Assembly (NCBI RefSeq): GCF_023953965.1
Contig: NZ_JAMLIX010000001.1
Location: forward strand, 1,798,501 to 1,862,500
Length of the DNA: 64,000 bases
Direction: 5' to 3'
Source of the DNA: Bosea sp. (in: a-proteobacteria)
GTDB taxonomy: Bacteria; Pseudomonadota; Alphaproteobacteria; Rhizobiales; Beijerinckiaceae
This document shows, in pieces, positions 7,338-15,907 of this stretch; within the stretch, counting starts at the first letter, position 1, and each line of letters begins with the position of its first letter. The notes below the pieces were generated by a model. It saw only the letters and a list, made by a program, of their open reading frames with translations. It had not been told where the DNA came from and did not search any database. The position numbers and the translations under genes are program-made.

Positions 7338-7898
7338 GTGGCTGCTGCTGACGTCATTCCCTCGTCAAGGGCCGGAAAGCCCCGTGACCTCAACGTCGAT
7401 TGGCCGGTGGCGCTCTATGAGACGCTGAAGGCGGCGGGCATCGACCAGATGTCCTATGTGCCCGACGCCGGGCATTCGACCTTGATCGAGCTGCTCAACG
7501 CCGATCCCGAGGTGGTCACCAACGTCCTGACGAGCGAGGAGGAGGGCATCGCCATCGCGGCCGGGGCCTGGCTCGGTGGGCAGCGCAGCGTCGTGCTGAT
7601 GCAATCCTCGGGGGCTGGCAACTGCATCAACATGCTGTCGCTGCCGGTTCAGGCCCGCTTCCCGCTCCTGATGCTGGTGACGATGCGTGGCGAATGGGCC
7701 GAGTTCAATCCCTGGCAGGTGCCGATGGGGCGGGCGACGCAGGGCGCGCTCGAGGCCATCGGCGTCACAGTCCTGCGTGCCGAAACCGGCGCGGATCTGA
7801 TCGAGACCGTGGCGCAGGCCGCGGCGATGGCCTTCGAGTCCGACCAGCGGATCGCCGTGCTGATCGGCCAGCGCCTGCTCGGCAAGAAGAAGTGGTGA
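7338..7898 (+). CDS. ThDP-dependent decarboxylase, alpha (PYR) subunit
   Basis: The N-terminal half of a split thiamine-diphosphate enzyme, 186 residues, like the alpha subunit of sulfopyruvate or phosphonopyruvate decarboxylases. The catalytic Glu that activates the cofactor lies in TSEEEGIAIAAGAWLGG, followed by the expected QSSGAGNCIN segment. It starts with GTG at 7338 after AAGGAGGC. The beta subunit follows after five bases, and an aldehyde dehydrogenase follows that. The pair should decarboxylate a 2-oxo acid to an aldehyde. Sulfopyruvate, phosphonopyruvate or a related 3-substituted pyruvate are candidates; the sequence does not decide. Confidence 0.87.
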   Translation: MAAADVIPSSRAGKPRDLNVDWPVALYETLKAAGIDQMSYVPDAGHSTLIELLNADPEVVTNVLTSEEEGIAIAAGAWLGGQRSVVLMQSSGAGNCINMLSLPVQARFPLLMLVTMRGEWAEFNPWQVPMGRATQGALEAIGVTVLRAETGADLIETVAQAAAMAFESDQRIAVLIGQRLLGKKKW

Positions 7899-7903
7899 GC
7901 GCC

Positions 7904-8491
7904 ATGAGCCTTCCGACCATGGACCGCCGCGCGGCGGTGAAGATGCTGCTCGACGCGCGCGAGGGGGCGCTGGTCGTCACCGGCCTCGGCTCGCCGAGCT
8001 ACGACGTCCACGCCGCCGGCGACCGCGACGACAATTACTATCTCTGGGGCGCGATGGGCGGCGCCGCCCTGGTCGGGCTCGGCCTCGCCCAGGCGCAGCC
8101 GCAGAAGCGGGTCATGGTCATCACCGGCGACGGCGAGCAGCTCATGGCCTTCGGCGCGCTGGCGACGATCGCTGTCGCCCGTCCGCGAAACCTCGACCTC
8201 ATCGTGCTCGACAACCAGCATTTCGGCGAGACCGGGATGCAGTCGAGCCATACCGGGCGCGGCATTTCGCTCGACAAGGTTGCGGCCGCCTGCGGCTTCG
8301 CCGAGGCGCGGGAACTGTGCAGGCTCGAAGAGGTCGGCGCGCTTAGCGAGGCGTTGCGCCAGCCGGCGCAGGGGCCGCGGCTCTTCGTGCTCAAGATCGT
8401 CGCCGAAAACCTGCCGCGTTCGCTGCCGCCGCGCGACGCCGTCTTCATCAAGAACCGTTTCCGTGGCCATCTCGGCCTGACCACCTGCTGA
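7904..8491 (+). CDS. ThDP-dependent decarboxylase, beta (PP) subunit
   Basis: The pyrophosphate-binding half of the split enzyme, 195 residues. The ThDP/Mg motif is clear: GDGEQLM, then about 24 residues, then LDNQHFGETG. The early YLWGAMGGAALVGLGLA segment also fits. The start ATG at 7904 follows the alpha stop by five bases, and the two subunits are expected to form an alpha-beta heteromer in the cytoplasm. It is similar in size and order to ComD/ComE of sulfopyruvate decarboxylase. No sulfolactate or taurine genes lie nearby, so the true substrate stays open. Confidence 0.87.
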   Translation: MSLPTMDRRAAVKMLLDAREGALVVTGLGSPSYDVHAAGDRDDNYYLWGAMGGAALVGLGLAQAQPQKRVMVITGDGEQLMAFGALATIAVARPRNLDLIVLDNQHFGETGMQSSHTGRGISLDKVAAACGFAEARELCRLEEVGALSEALRQPAQGPRLFVLKIVAENLPRSLPPRDAVFIKNRFRGHLGLTTC

Positions 8492-8498
8492 GGTTGCG

Positions 8499-9980
8499 AT
8501 GGGCGCGCTGGTCGATTTCGAGAACACGATCGCCGGACGCACCGCGCCCGGCGCCGCCACATTCGAAACCTACGATCCTTATACCGGCAAGCCCTGGGCC
8601 CTGATCCCGCGCGACGGGGCGGCCGAGGTCGATGCCGCCGTCGCCGCAGCGAAAGCCGCCTTCCGGGCGAAGGAATGGGCCGGCTTGACCGCCTCGGCCC
8701 GCGGCAAGCTGCTCGTGCGCCTTGCCGATCTGATCGCGGAGAACGCCGAGCGGCTGGCCGCCATCGAGACGCGCGACAATGGCAAGCTGATCTCGGAGAT
8801 GTCGGCGCAGCTGCGCTACATCCCCGAATGGTATCGCTATTTCGGCGGGCTTGCCGACAAGATCGAGGGCGCTGTCCTGCCGATCGACAAGGCGGGCATG
8901 TTCGCCTTCACCCGGCGCGAGCCCATCGGTGTGATCGCGGCGATCGTGCCGTGGAATTCGCCGCTCCTGCTTTTGACCTGGAAGCTCGCGCCCCTGCTCG
9001 CCGCCGGCAACACGGTGGTGATCAAGCCGTCGGAGCACACATCGGCCTCGACCCTGGCCTTCGTGAGGCTCTTCGCCGAAGCCGGCTTTCCGCCCGGCGT
9101 CGTCAACACGGTGACCGGCATGCCGACGGAGGTCGGCGCGCGGCTCGTCTCCCATCCCGATGTCGCCAAGATCGCCTTCACCGGCGGAGAGCCCGGCGGC
9201 CTTGCGGTCTATCGTGCCGCTGCCGAGGGGCTGAAGACGGTGACGCTGGAACTCGGCGGCAAATCGGCCAACATCGTTTTCGCCGACGCCAATATCGACA
9301 GCGCGGTCAATGGCGCGATCTCCGGCATTTTCGCCGCCAGCGGCCAGACCTGCATCGCCGGATCGCGGCTGCTGGTTCACCGCAGCATCCATGATCGCGT
9401 CGTCGAGGGCGTGGTGAAGCTCGCCGCCAGCGCCCGTGTCGGCGATCCGGCCCTGCCGGAAACGCAGGTCGGCCCGATCACCACGCAGGCGCAGCGCGAG
9501 AAGGTGCTCGGCTATCTCGACATCGCCCGCGCGGAAGGCGCCGAATGCGTTCTGGGCGGCGGCAAGCCGGGGCGCGCGGACCTGGCCGCGGGATGGTTCG
9601 TCGAGCCCAGCATCTTCACCGGCGTCGACAACCGCATGCGCATCGCGCGCGAGGAGGTCTTCGGCCCGATCCTGTCCGTCATCCCCTTCGACGAGGAGGA
9701 CGAGGCCTTCGCGATCGCCAACGACAGCCCCTATGGCCTGGCCGCGGGCATCTGGACGGCGGATATCGGGCGCGCCCTGCGCGGTGCGGCCGTGATGGAG
9801 GCGGGGACCGTCTGGATCAACAGCTACCGCGCCGTGAGCTACATGGCGCCCTTCGGCGGCTACAAGCGCAGCGGCATCGGCCGGGAAAGCGGGCAGGAGG
9901 CGATCGAGGCCTATCTGCAGACCAAGACGGTCTGGATCGATACCGCCGGCGTCACGGCAAATCCGTTCGTGATCCGCTAG
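8499..9980 (+). CDS. NAD(P)-dependent aldehyde dehydrogenase
   Basis: A 493-residue aldehyde dehydrogenase that oxidises an aldehyde to the acid. The active site is intact: the general base Glu at about residue 251 in ELGGKS and the nucleophile Cys at about residue 285 in SGQTCIAGS, with the normal spacing of 34. The oxyanion Asn is in VPWNSPLL. It begins seven bases after the decarboxylase beta subunit and is surely in the same operon, so it probably takes the aldehyde made by that enzyme. The stop codon TAG is also the first three bases of a half copy of repeat A. Confidence 0.93.
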   Translation: MGALVDFENTIAGRTAPGAATFETYDPYTGKPWALIPRDGAAEVDAAVAAAKAAFRAKEWAGLTASARGKLLVRLADLIAENAERLAAIETRDNGKLISEMSAQLRYIPEWYRYFGGLADKIEGAVLPIDKAGMFAFTRREPIGVIAAIVPWNSPLLLLTWKLAPLLAAGNTVVIKPSEHTSASTLAFVRLFAEAGFPPGVVNTVTGMPTEVGARLVSHPDVAKIAFTGGEPGGLAVYRAAAEGLKTVTLELGGKSANIVFADANIDSAVNGAISGIFAASGQTCIAGSRLLVHRSIHDRVVEGVVKLAASARVGDPALPETQVGPITTQAQREKVLGYLDIARAEGAECVLGGGKPGRADLAAGWFVEPSIFTGVDNRMRIAREEVFGPILSVIPFDEEDEAFAIANDSPYGLAAGIWTADIGRALRGAAVMEAGTVWINSYRAVSYMAPFGGYKRSGIGRESGQEAIEAYLQTKTVWIDTAGVTANPFVIR

Positions 9981-10020
9981 GGAATCGGATGCGAAAAGCG
10001 GAATCCACTTTTCGGAAAAA
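9978..10020. repeat. Dispersed repeat A, first half only
   Basis: TAGGGAATCGGATGCGAAAAG followed by GGAATCCACTTTTCGG matches the left half of repeat A with a few changes; the GATCATCG hairpin half is absent. The first TAG is the stop codon of the aldehyde dehydrogenase. Confidence 0.7.
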
Positions 10021-10270
10021 TCCGAGGCCCCAACGATAATCCAGCGGACCGCAATCTCGGGAGCCCGGTCCGGCGCCTGATCGGGAGGAAACCCGTCAGC
10101 GGCGTGGTCGTACCCCTGGGGAGGCCAGCGCGGGCAAGCCGCATGGCATCCCGCTTGCCGACAAAGATAGGCCCTACAAGGAAGGAAACACACCGGTCAT
10201 GGCGTGGTCCATCACGCCGGCAGTTGCGGACGACCACATCTTAAGTACATACGCCATCGGAAGAGGTTCA

Positions 10271-10687
10271 ATGATGCCGTCAGCCGCTCGTCCCCTGGAG
10301 GGTCTCGTCGTCGTCGCGATCGAACAGGCGGTGGCGGCGCCCTTCTGCACGTCGCGCCTTGCCGATGCGGGGGCGCGCGCCATCAAGATCGAGCGCGCCG
10401 AAGGCGACTTCGGGCGTGGCTATGACGCGGCAGCCTTTTCCGCCGTGGCGGAGGACGAGGCGAAGCGGCTCCTGACGGAGATCGACATCGCCTTCGCCTC
10501 GGTCGACGACATGGCTGCGCTGTCGCAACACCCCCCTCTGCGCAGGATCGTGGTCGAAACGCAGGCCGGTCCTGTCGCCTTTCCCGCGCCTGCGCCGATC
10601 GTCATGGGCCAGGCGCGCGACTACGGCCCGGTCCCGGCGATCGGGCAGCATGCTTCCTTGGACCATCAGGAAAGGCACATGTCGTGA
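10271..10687 (+). pseudogene. Internally deleted CaiB/BaiF-type CoA-transferase
   Basis: The 138-residue product has the N-terminus of a class III CoA-transferase (LEGLVVVAIEQAVAAPFC, then RLADAGARAIKIERAEGDF up to about residue 53). It then jumps straight to a family C-terminus (EIDIAFASVDDMAALSQHP, then VAFPAPAPIV). About 250 residues, including the catalytic Asp region, are missing compared with the usual 390-400. The frame is kept across the joint, so a protein could be made but it cannot be an active transferase. It overlaps the next gene by four bases (GTGA), as an intact operon partner would. Most likely a recent in-frame deletion. Confidence 0.8.
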
Positions 10688-11541
10688 GCCAAGAGCCTTC
10701 GCTTCCCGATATCGATCACCTGCGCACGTGGATCGGCCGTGGTGAGGTCGCCGTCGACGTCCTCGGCGAGGACCTGGCCCGCAAATACCATGCGACGATG
10801 GATTTCCCCGGCGAAGCGCCCAGGCACGGTCAGGCCGCGCCGCGCCTGATCCATTTCTGCCTGGCGCAACCGGCGGCCGCGACCGCGAAGCTCGGCCCCG
10901 ACGGCCACCCGGCCCGTGGCGGCTTCCTGCCGCCGGTTCCCCTGCCACGGCGGATGTGGGCCGGCGGCGCCTTCACATTCCATGGCGATCTTCGCGTCGG
11001 CGACGTGGTGAAGCGCTCCTCGCGGATCGAGAATGTGGTCCTGAAGGAAGGGCGCACCGGTGCGCTCTGCTTCGTCACCGTGCATCACCGCATCGAGGCG
11101 AACAACGCCCTCGTGCTCGAGGAGCGGCAGGACATCGTCTATCGCGGGGTCGATGCCCCCGGTGCTTCCGCCAAGCCGCCGCCCGTGGCCGACCAGGGCG
11201 TCCACCAGCGCCCGATGAAGGCCGGGGCGACGCTGCTGTTCCGCTATTCGGCGCTGACCTTCAACGGCCATCGCATCCATTACGACCGGCGCTACGCCAC
11301 CGAGGTCGAGGGCTATCCCGGCCTCGTCGTCCATGGCCCGATGCAGGCGGCGCTGCTCTACGCCTACGCTTCCGAATTGCGCGGCACGCCGCCGCGGTGC
11401 TTCAGTTTCCGCGGGCTTTCCCCGCTGTTCGATGACGACGCTTTCGCACTGCATGCCACCGAAGATCGCGATATGCTGAAGGTCTGGACCGCCAAGCAAG
11501 ACGGGCCTGTCTGCATGGCGGCCGAGGCGTCGTGGTCGTGA
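10684..11541 (+). CDS. FAS1-like/MaoC-family dehydratase
   Basis: A 285-residue acyl-CoA hydratase/dehydratase of the type annotated as FAS1-like dehydratase domain protein or mesaconyl-C4-CoA hydratase-like. The N-terminal half is the FAS1-like hot-dog domain (around RRMWAGGAFTFHGDLRVGD). The C-terminal half has a second hot dog with the catalytic region FRYSALTFNGHRIHYDRRYA and VHGPMQAALL. GTG at 10684 overlaps the CoA-transferase remnant by GTGA. Such hydratases are commonly paired with CaiB-type CoA-transferases that activate the acid. With the partner deleted, this gene may depend on another transferase or be on the way to loss. Confidence 0.85.
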   Translation: MSQEPSLPDIDHLRTWIGRGEVAVDVLGEDLARKYHATMDFPGEAPRHGQAAPRLIHFCLAQPAAATAKLGPDGHPARGGFLPPVPLPRRMWAGGAFTFHGDLRVGDVVKRSSRIENVVLKEGRTGALCFVTVHHRIEANNALVLEERQDIVYRGVDAPGASAKPPPVADQGVHQRPMKAGATLLFRYSALTFNGHRIHYDRRYATEVEGYPGLVVHGPMQAALLYAYASELRGTPPRCFSFRGLSPLFDDDAFALHATEDRDMLKVWTAKQDGPVCMAAEASWS

Positions 11542-11802
11542 GCGGCACCCGGGCGATCGGCCCGGCTTCAGGCGCCGATCGCGAAACCCGCCGTTCCGCG
11601 CCCGGCGATGCAGTTGCTGAAGCAGGGGCAGTTCCGGCGGGAAGGCGGCACGGTTCGGTGGTCGGCATGAACCGCAAAGCGCGACAGCGGTGACAGGCAC
11701 AGCTGCCGTTCGCGCCATCGCCAGCCGCCCGTGCTGGACAGGGCTGATCGAAACCGCGATGCCGCTCTGATCCGGCGCGATTCCGCGTTCCTGCGCAACG
11801 CG

Positions 11803-11858
11803 GTGCTCCAGCAATGGGATAGATCATCGTTATCGCGTCCGATAGGACGCGCGATGAT
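11803..11858. repeat. Dispersed repeat A, second half only
   Basis: TGCTCCAGCAATGGG followed by the GATCATCG...CGATGATC hairpin. As far as I can compare by eye it is identical to the right half of the copy at 6845-6942, so exchange or insertion was recent. Confidence 0.8.
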
Positions 11859-12033
11859 CTTTCTCGTCAGCGCATCCAGGATGCCCTTCGTCGAGACGCG
11901 ATCAGACGATGACGGGGATGACCGTCCTCGTCGCAGGGATAGTTCGAACCCGTGGGGGATCGGGAAACGCCGCGCTCTCGGGCGCCCGGCGGGCTCTGCC
12001 AGCTTCACGGCCGCGGGCCGTGCAGAGCATATT

Positions 12034-12056
12034 GTCATACGAGAATATGGTCGTAT
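12034..12056. promoter_or_regulatory. RTCATACRA motif with inverted half, site 1
   Basis: GTCATACGA (12034-12042) and TCGTAT (12051-12056) form an inverted pair (ATACGA, 8 bp, TCGTAT). The left part with its flank, TTGTCATACGA, fits the FadR-subgroup GntR pattern TNGTNNNACNA. It lies about 60 bp upstream of the dehydrogenase gene. The same 9-mer recurs at 14440-14448. Confidence 0.55.
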
Positions 12057-12113
12057 AAAAGCACGCGGCGCTGGGTTGGCGCGGAACGGATTGTCTGGAG
12101 AGGGGAAACGACC

Positions 12114-13382
12114 TTGGCACGCGTTGCATTTATCGGCTTGGGCGCCATGGGGCTGCGCATGGCGAAGCGCCTTGCCCAGGCGGATGGGATCGAGGTCGCG
12201 GTCTATGATATCGACCCTGCCCGCATCGCGGACATGCCGGCGCCTGCCCGGCGGGCGACTTCCATCGCGGACGCTGCCGCGGATGCCGACGGCATTTTCA
12301 GCGTCGTGCCCGCGGACAAGCACACGCGCGCGGTCGTCACCGAGTATTTGGAGGTCGCAAAGCCGGGCCAGATCTTCGTCGACTTCAGCACCATCGGGCC
12401 GGCAACGGTCGACGAGGTCGCCCGGCAGCTTTCGTCCAAGGGCGTGCGGACGATCGCGGCGGGCATGACCAAAAGCCTGGGCGGTGCCGATAACGGCACG
12501 CTCTCCCTGTTCATCGGCGGGCTCGACCAGATTCCCGAGGTGCTCAGGCCGGCCTTCGACGCGATCGCGGCCGATCTGATGATGGTCGGCTCCCATGGCG
12601 CCGCCAAGGCCCTCAAGCTGGTCAACAACATGGTGGTCGCCACGCTCGACGTGGTCATGACCGAGGCGCTGACGCTCGGTCTGCAATACGGCATCGCCTA
12701 TGAGGTGCTGACGGATGCGCTGCAGGCGCAGGGCGGCGACAGCTGGACGCTTCAGAACCACATCATTCCCCATGTCCTGCCCGACATACTGGGGCCGGGC
12801 TTCTTCAGCACGCGGCTCTTGATGAAGGACATGAAGCTTTATGTGGAGTTCGCGAAGTCCCAGGACCTGCCGGCCTTCTTCGCCGGGAACTCGCTCGCGG
12901 CCTATCGCGGCGCCATCGCCCACGGCTTCAGCGAGCATTACCACATGGTGATCGCGCGCTGGTACGAGCGGGCCGCGCGGGTCGGCGAGCGCCCGGTGAC
13001 CGCGCTGCCGGAGGGACTGGACCAGGCCGCCGTCGTGTCGCGGCTGGCCGCCGGCGTGGCGGCGGTGCAGGCCCTCGTGACGGCCGATGCGGTGCGCATC
13101 CTCGGGCGCATGGACGTGGCGCCCAAGGACGCGGCTTTCTATCTGGAAAGCGGCTCCGCCGGGAACGATTCGCTGGGGGAGATGGTGCGGGCGCTGGACG
13201 GAAACGAGGCGAAGACGGATGTGCGCCGCCTCCTCGCCGATCTCGATGCCGTGGTGTCCTTGGCCGAGGATGCCGCGGTGCCGGGGGCGGTGTTCGAGAT
13301 CGGGCGGCACACGGCGCTCGCGCTGCTCGACCGGTTCGGCCCCGAGCTGGACCTCTGGCAGACCGTCAAGGCGGTGAGGTGA
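12114..13382 (+). CDS. Beta-hydroxyacid dehydrogenase-like NAD-binding protein, extended
   Basis: A 422-residue member of the 3-hydroxyisobutyrate/6-phosphogluconate dehydrogenase superfamily. The Rossmann motif FIGLGAMGLRMAKRL opens the protein, DFSTIGPATV follows, and the catalytic Lys lies in GAAKALKLVNNMV. Usual members have about 295 residues. Here the normal helical domain is followed by some 110 more residues (from about DQAAVVSRLAAG on) that again look like an all-helical dehydrogenase domain. TTG at 12114 is chosen because GGAGAGGGG lies upstream and the protein then starts at the Rossmann strand. It overlaps the esterase gene by one base. The substrate is unknown. Confidence 0.85.
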   Translation: MARVAFIGLGAMGLRMAKRLAQADGIEVAVYDIDPARIADMPAPARRATSIADAAADADGIFSVVPADKHTRAVVTEYLEVAKPGQIFVDFSTIGPATVDEVARQLSSKGVRTIAAGMTKSLGGADNGTLSLFIGGLDQIPEVLRPAFDAIAADLMMVGSHGAAKALKLVNNMVVATLDVVMTEALTLGLQYGIAYEVLTDALQAQGGDSWTLQNHIIPHVLPDILGPGFFSTRLLMKDMKLYVEFAKSQDLPAFFAGNSLAAYRGAIAHGFSEHYHMVIARWYERAARVGERPVTALPEGLDQAAVVSRLAAGVAAVQALVTADAVRILGRMDVAPKDAAFYLESGSAGNDSLGEMVRALDGNEAKTDVRRLLADLDAVVSLAEDAAVPGAVFEIGRHTALALLDRFGPELDLWQTVKAVR

Positions 13383-14338
13383 TGACGGCGATTGCGGAAA
13401 CCGGCACCGTCGGGGGAGCCGATGCTGCGCTCGATCCCGATGCGGCGGCCTATCTCGACCTGCTGAAATCGAAGCAGATGGTGCCGATCGAGCGCCTGAG
13501 CCCGCAGGAGGCGCGCGATCGCCACGAGGCGGTCGCGGCAGCGATCCCGGAAGCGCTGGAGCCGGTCGCCGAGATCGCCGACGGCATGGTGGGGCCGCTG
13601 CCGCTGCGCCGCTATCGCCCCGCCAGGAGCACCGGGACGACGGTCTTCGTGCATGGCGGCGGCTGGGTGACCGGCACGATCGAGAGCTATGACCGGTTCT
13701 GCCGCGTCCTGGCCAACCGCTCCTCCACGACCGTCGTGTCGATCGGCTACGATCTTTCGCCGGAGGTGCGCCATCCGGTGGCGATCGAGCAGGTGCTGGC
13801 GGCCCTGCCGGAGATCGCGCGCGATGCCGGGGGGCGTGTCGCCCTGGCCGGCGACAGCGCCGGCGCCTATCTCTGCGCGCAGGTGGCGGCCCGTCTCGGC
13901 CCGGCGTGTCGCGAGACGATCGCCGGCCTCGTCCTGCTCTATCCGATCATCGATCCGGCCCTCGACACGCGATCCGCGACGACGAGGGCGCGCGGCTACC
14001 GGCTCGAGACGGAAGGGTTGCGCTGGTACTGGCGCCACTACCTTGCGACCGAAGGCGTGCCCGCCAGCCTTTACGACGCGGATCTCTCCGGCTTTCCACC
14101 GACATTGCTGCTGGCCGCCGGCTACGATCCGCTTCACGACGAGGGGGAGCGGTTCGCCGGCTTGTTGCAGCGGGCCGGTGTCCGGGTCCTCTACCGCGAC
14201 TATCCCGGTCAGATCCACGGTTTCATGCGGATCGCCCACGCCATTCGGGCGGCGGACGGCGCCTATGAGGAGGTCGCCGGGTTCATCCGGGGCCTGTTCG
14301 GGCAGGCGGATAGGCGCGGCCACCAGAGCGCCGGCTGA
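13382..14338 (+). CDS. Alpha/beta hydrolase, HSL-type esterase
   Basis: A 318-residue carboxylesterase of the hormone-sensitive-lipase family. The oxyanion-hole motif HGGGW is at about residues 91-95 and the nucleophile elbow GDSAG has Ser at about 159. The remaining triad residues are Asp in AAGYDPLHDEG and His in YPGQIHGFMR. No signal peptide, so cytoplasmic. The ATG at 13382 overlaps the previous stop in a TGATG junction, so the two are translationally coupled. It could hydrolyse an ester, lactone or CoA thioester intermediate of the local pathway (inference). Confidence 0.9.
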   Translation: MTAIAETGTVGGADAALDPDAAAYLDLLKSKQMVPIERLSPQEARDRHEAVAAAIPEALEPVAEIADGMVGPLPLRRYRPARSTGTTVFVHGGGWVTGTIESYDRFCRVLANRSSTTVVSIGYDLSPEVRHPVAIEQVLAALPEIARDAGGRVALAGDSAGAYLCAQVAARLGPACRETIAGLVLLYPIIDPALDTRSATTRARGYRLETEGLRWYWRHYLATEGVPASLYDADLSGFPPTLLLAAGYDPLHDEGERFAGLLQRAGVRVLYRDYPGQIHGFMRIAHAIRAADGAYEEVAGFIRGLFGQADRRGHQSAG

Positions 14339-14439
14339 CCGCCCGGCTTCGCCCGCCACAGCGCCTGCCGCCCGCACGCTCGCAGGGCCCGCGCATGGCA
14401 TCCTGGCGTGCTCGTCGCCTCATTGTATCTTGACAGTCG

Positions 14440-14448
14440 GTCATACGA
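14440..14448. promoter_or_regulatory. RTCATACRA motif, site 2
   Basis: GTCATACGA occurs in the stretch GGTCATACGATAATACTG, about 90 bp upstream of the carboxymuconolactone-decarboxylase-like gene. A TTGACA six-mer (14429-14434) lies just before it, and the following ATAATAC could serve as part of a -10 region. The 9-mer is identical to site 1. Confidence 0.5.
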
Positions 14449-14535
14449 TAATACTGTAATCCAAAGTTCGAGGGATCTCCGCAGCGGCGCGATGCGAGGC
14501 TTGGCTGGGCGTTCCGAATCAACGAGGTGGCTTTC

Positions 14536-14949
14536 ATGAGAGACGTGACGCGCCGGCAGACCTACGAGGACGGTCTCCGGGTCCGCAGAGAGGTTCTTGG
14601 CGCCGGCCATGTCGATCGCTCGCTGGCGGCGGCGACCGAATTTTCCCGGCCGATCCAGGAGCTCGTCACCGAGTATTGCTGGGGTGCGCTATGGGCCGAG
14701 GAAGGGCTCGACCGGCGCACCCGCAGCCTGGTCAACCTGGCGATGCTGACGGCGCTCAATCGCTCCCATGAGCTGGGGGTCCATGTCCGCGGGGCGATCA
14801 CCAATGGCTGCTCGCAGACGGAGATCCAGCAGGTCCTGATGCAGACGGCCATCTATGCGGGCGTCCCCGCCGCGCTCGAATCCTTCCGGATCGCCGAGAA
14901 GGTCCTCACCGAGATGCAGGCGGCCGGCGAGGTCGAGGTCCGTGGCTGA
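14536..14949 (+). CDS. Carboxymuconolactone decarboxylase-like (AhpD-fold) protein
   Basis: A 137-residue all-helical protein of the carboxymuconolactone decarboxylase family. The family core is plain: LDRRTRSLVNLAMLTALNRSHEL, then VRGAITNGCSQTEIQQVLMQ, then IYAGVPAALE. A single Cys in the NGCSQ loop replaces the CxxC of true AhpD peroxidases, so a lyase or lactone-related role is more likely than peroxide reduction. ATG at 14536 follows GAGGTGG; a GTG nine bases earlier lies inside that ribosome site. It overlaps the next dehydrogenase gene by eight bases. Confidence 0.88.
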   Translation: MRDVTRRQTYEDGLRVRREVLGAGHVDRSLAAATEFSRPIQELVTEYCWGALWAEEGLDRRTRSLVNLAMLTALNRSHELGVHVRGAITNGCSQTEIQQVLMQTAIYAGVPAALESFRIAEKVLTEMQAAGEVEVRG

Positions 14950-15838
14950 GGGCGGCAACCGGCCGGCGATCGGCTTTATCGGGCTCGGCCGGATGGGCGT
15001 GCCGATGGCGGCGCGGCTCGTCGCGGCCGGGTTCACGGTGTTCGGCTACGACAGGGTGGCGACAGCGATCGAGCGCTTCGCGGCGGCCGGTGGATCGCCG
15101 GCGGCGTCCGCCGCGGAGGCTGCCGCCGCGGATGTCGTGATTCTGATGCTGCCGAGCTCGGCCGTGGTGAACGCGGTGCTGGCCGACAAGGCGTTCGCCC
15201 TTGCCTTGCGGCCCGGCGCGGTCCTGATCGACATGGGCTCGTCGGAGCCGCTGCAGTCGCGGCGCATCCATGACGAGCTGGCGGGGCGGGGGGCGCGTTT
15301 CCTCGATGCGCCGGTTTCCGGCGGGGTGCGCGGGGCGCAGAAGGGCGCGCTGACCGTGATGGTCGGTGCCTCCGAGGCCGATTTCGCCGCGATGCAGCCG
15401 CTTCTCACCCATTTCGGCCGGGTGGTGCATGCCGGGCCGGTGGGCGCCGGCCACGCGGTCAAGGCGCTCAACAACCTGCTGTCCGCCACGCATCTGCTCG
15501 CCACCAGCGAGGCGATGCGGGCGAGCGCGCGGTTCGGCCTGAAGCCCGAGGTCGTGCTCGGCATCTTCAACACGTCGAGCGGCAAGAGCGGCTCGACCGA
15601 GACCAAATGGCCGAACTTCGTCCTGACCGAAAGCTACGATTCCGGCTTCGCGCTGGAGCTGATGCTGAAGGACATGGAAGTCGCGGTGGACCTGGCTTCA
15701 AGGCTCGGTGTCGAGGCTCCTCTGGCGACGCGGTCGGTCGCGCTCTGGCGCGCCGCGAAGGCGGCGCTGCGCGATGGGGCCGACCATACCGAGATCGCGC
15801 TGTGGAACGAAGAAATGCCGGAGGATGTGGCAGGCTGA
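14942..15838 (+). CDS. 3-hydroxyisobutyrate dehydrogenase-family protein
   Basis: A 298-residue NAD(P)-dependent beta-hydroxyacid dehydrogenase of standard length. It shows the Rossmann motif GFIGLGRMGVPMAARL, the substrate-binding signature DAPVSGGVRGAQKG and the catalytic Lys in GAGHAVKALNNLL. GTG at 14942 is chosen; the reading frame is open upstream only inside the preceding gene. It would interconvert a beta-hydroxyacid and its semialdehyde, and the aldehyde dehydrogenase at 16675 could oxidise that semialdehyde. This is the second such dehydrogenase in 4 kb. Confidence 0.92.
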   Translation: MAEGGNRPAIGFIGLGRMGVPMAARLVAAGFTVFGYDRVATAIERFAAAGGSPAASAAEAAAADVVILMLPSSAVVNAVLADKAFALALRPGAVLIDMGSSEPLQSRRIHDELAGRGARFLDAPVSGGVRGAQKGALTVMVGASEADFAAMQPLLTHFGRVVHAGPVGAGHAVKALNNLLSATHLLATSEAMRASARFGLKPEVVLGIFNTSSGKSGSTETKWPNFVLTESYDSGFALELMLKDMEVAVDLASRLGVEAPLATRSVALWRAAKAALRDGADHTEIALWNEEMPEDVAG

Positions 15839-15907
15839 CGAGGCGGCATCGGCTGGATTTGCCTGATGAACTGTGTGACAGCATGTCCATCAGTGAGGAT
15901 GACGACG

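Larger units (their letters stand above)
11542..12113. other. Intergenic region with half repeat A and promoter
   Basis: About 570 bp without a supported gene. It contains the right half of repeat A at 11803-11858 and, at the right end, an AT-rich stretch with the inverted motif at 12034-12056 that is likely the control region for the next gene. The left part looks like anonymous GC-rich DNA, possibly decayed coding sequence, but no family could be read from any frame. Confidence 0.5.
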
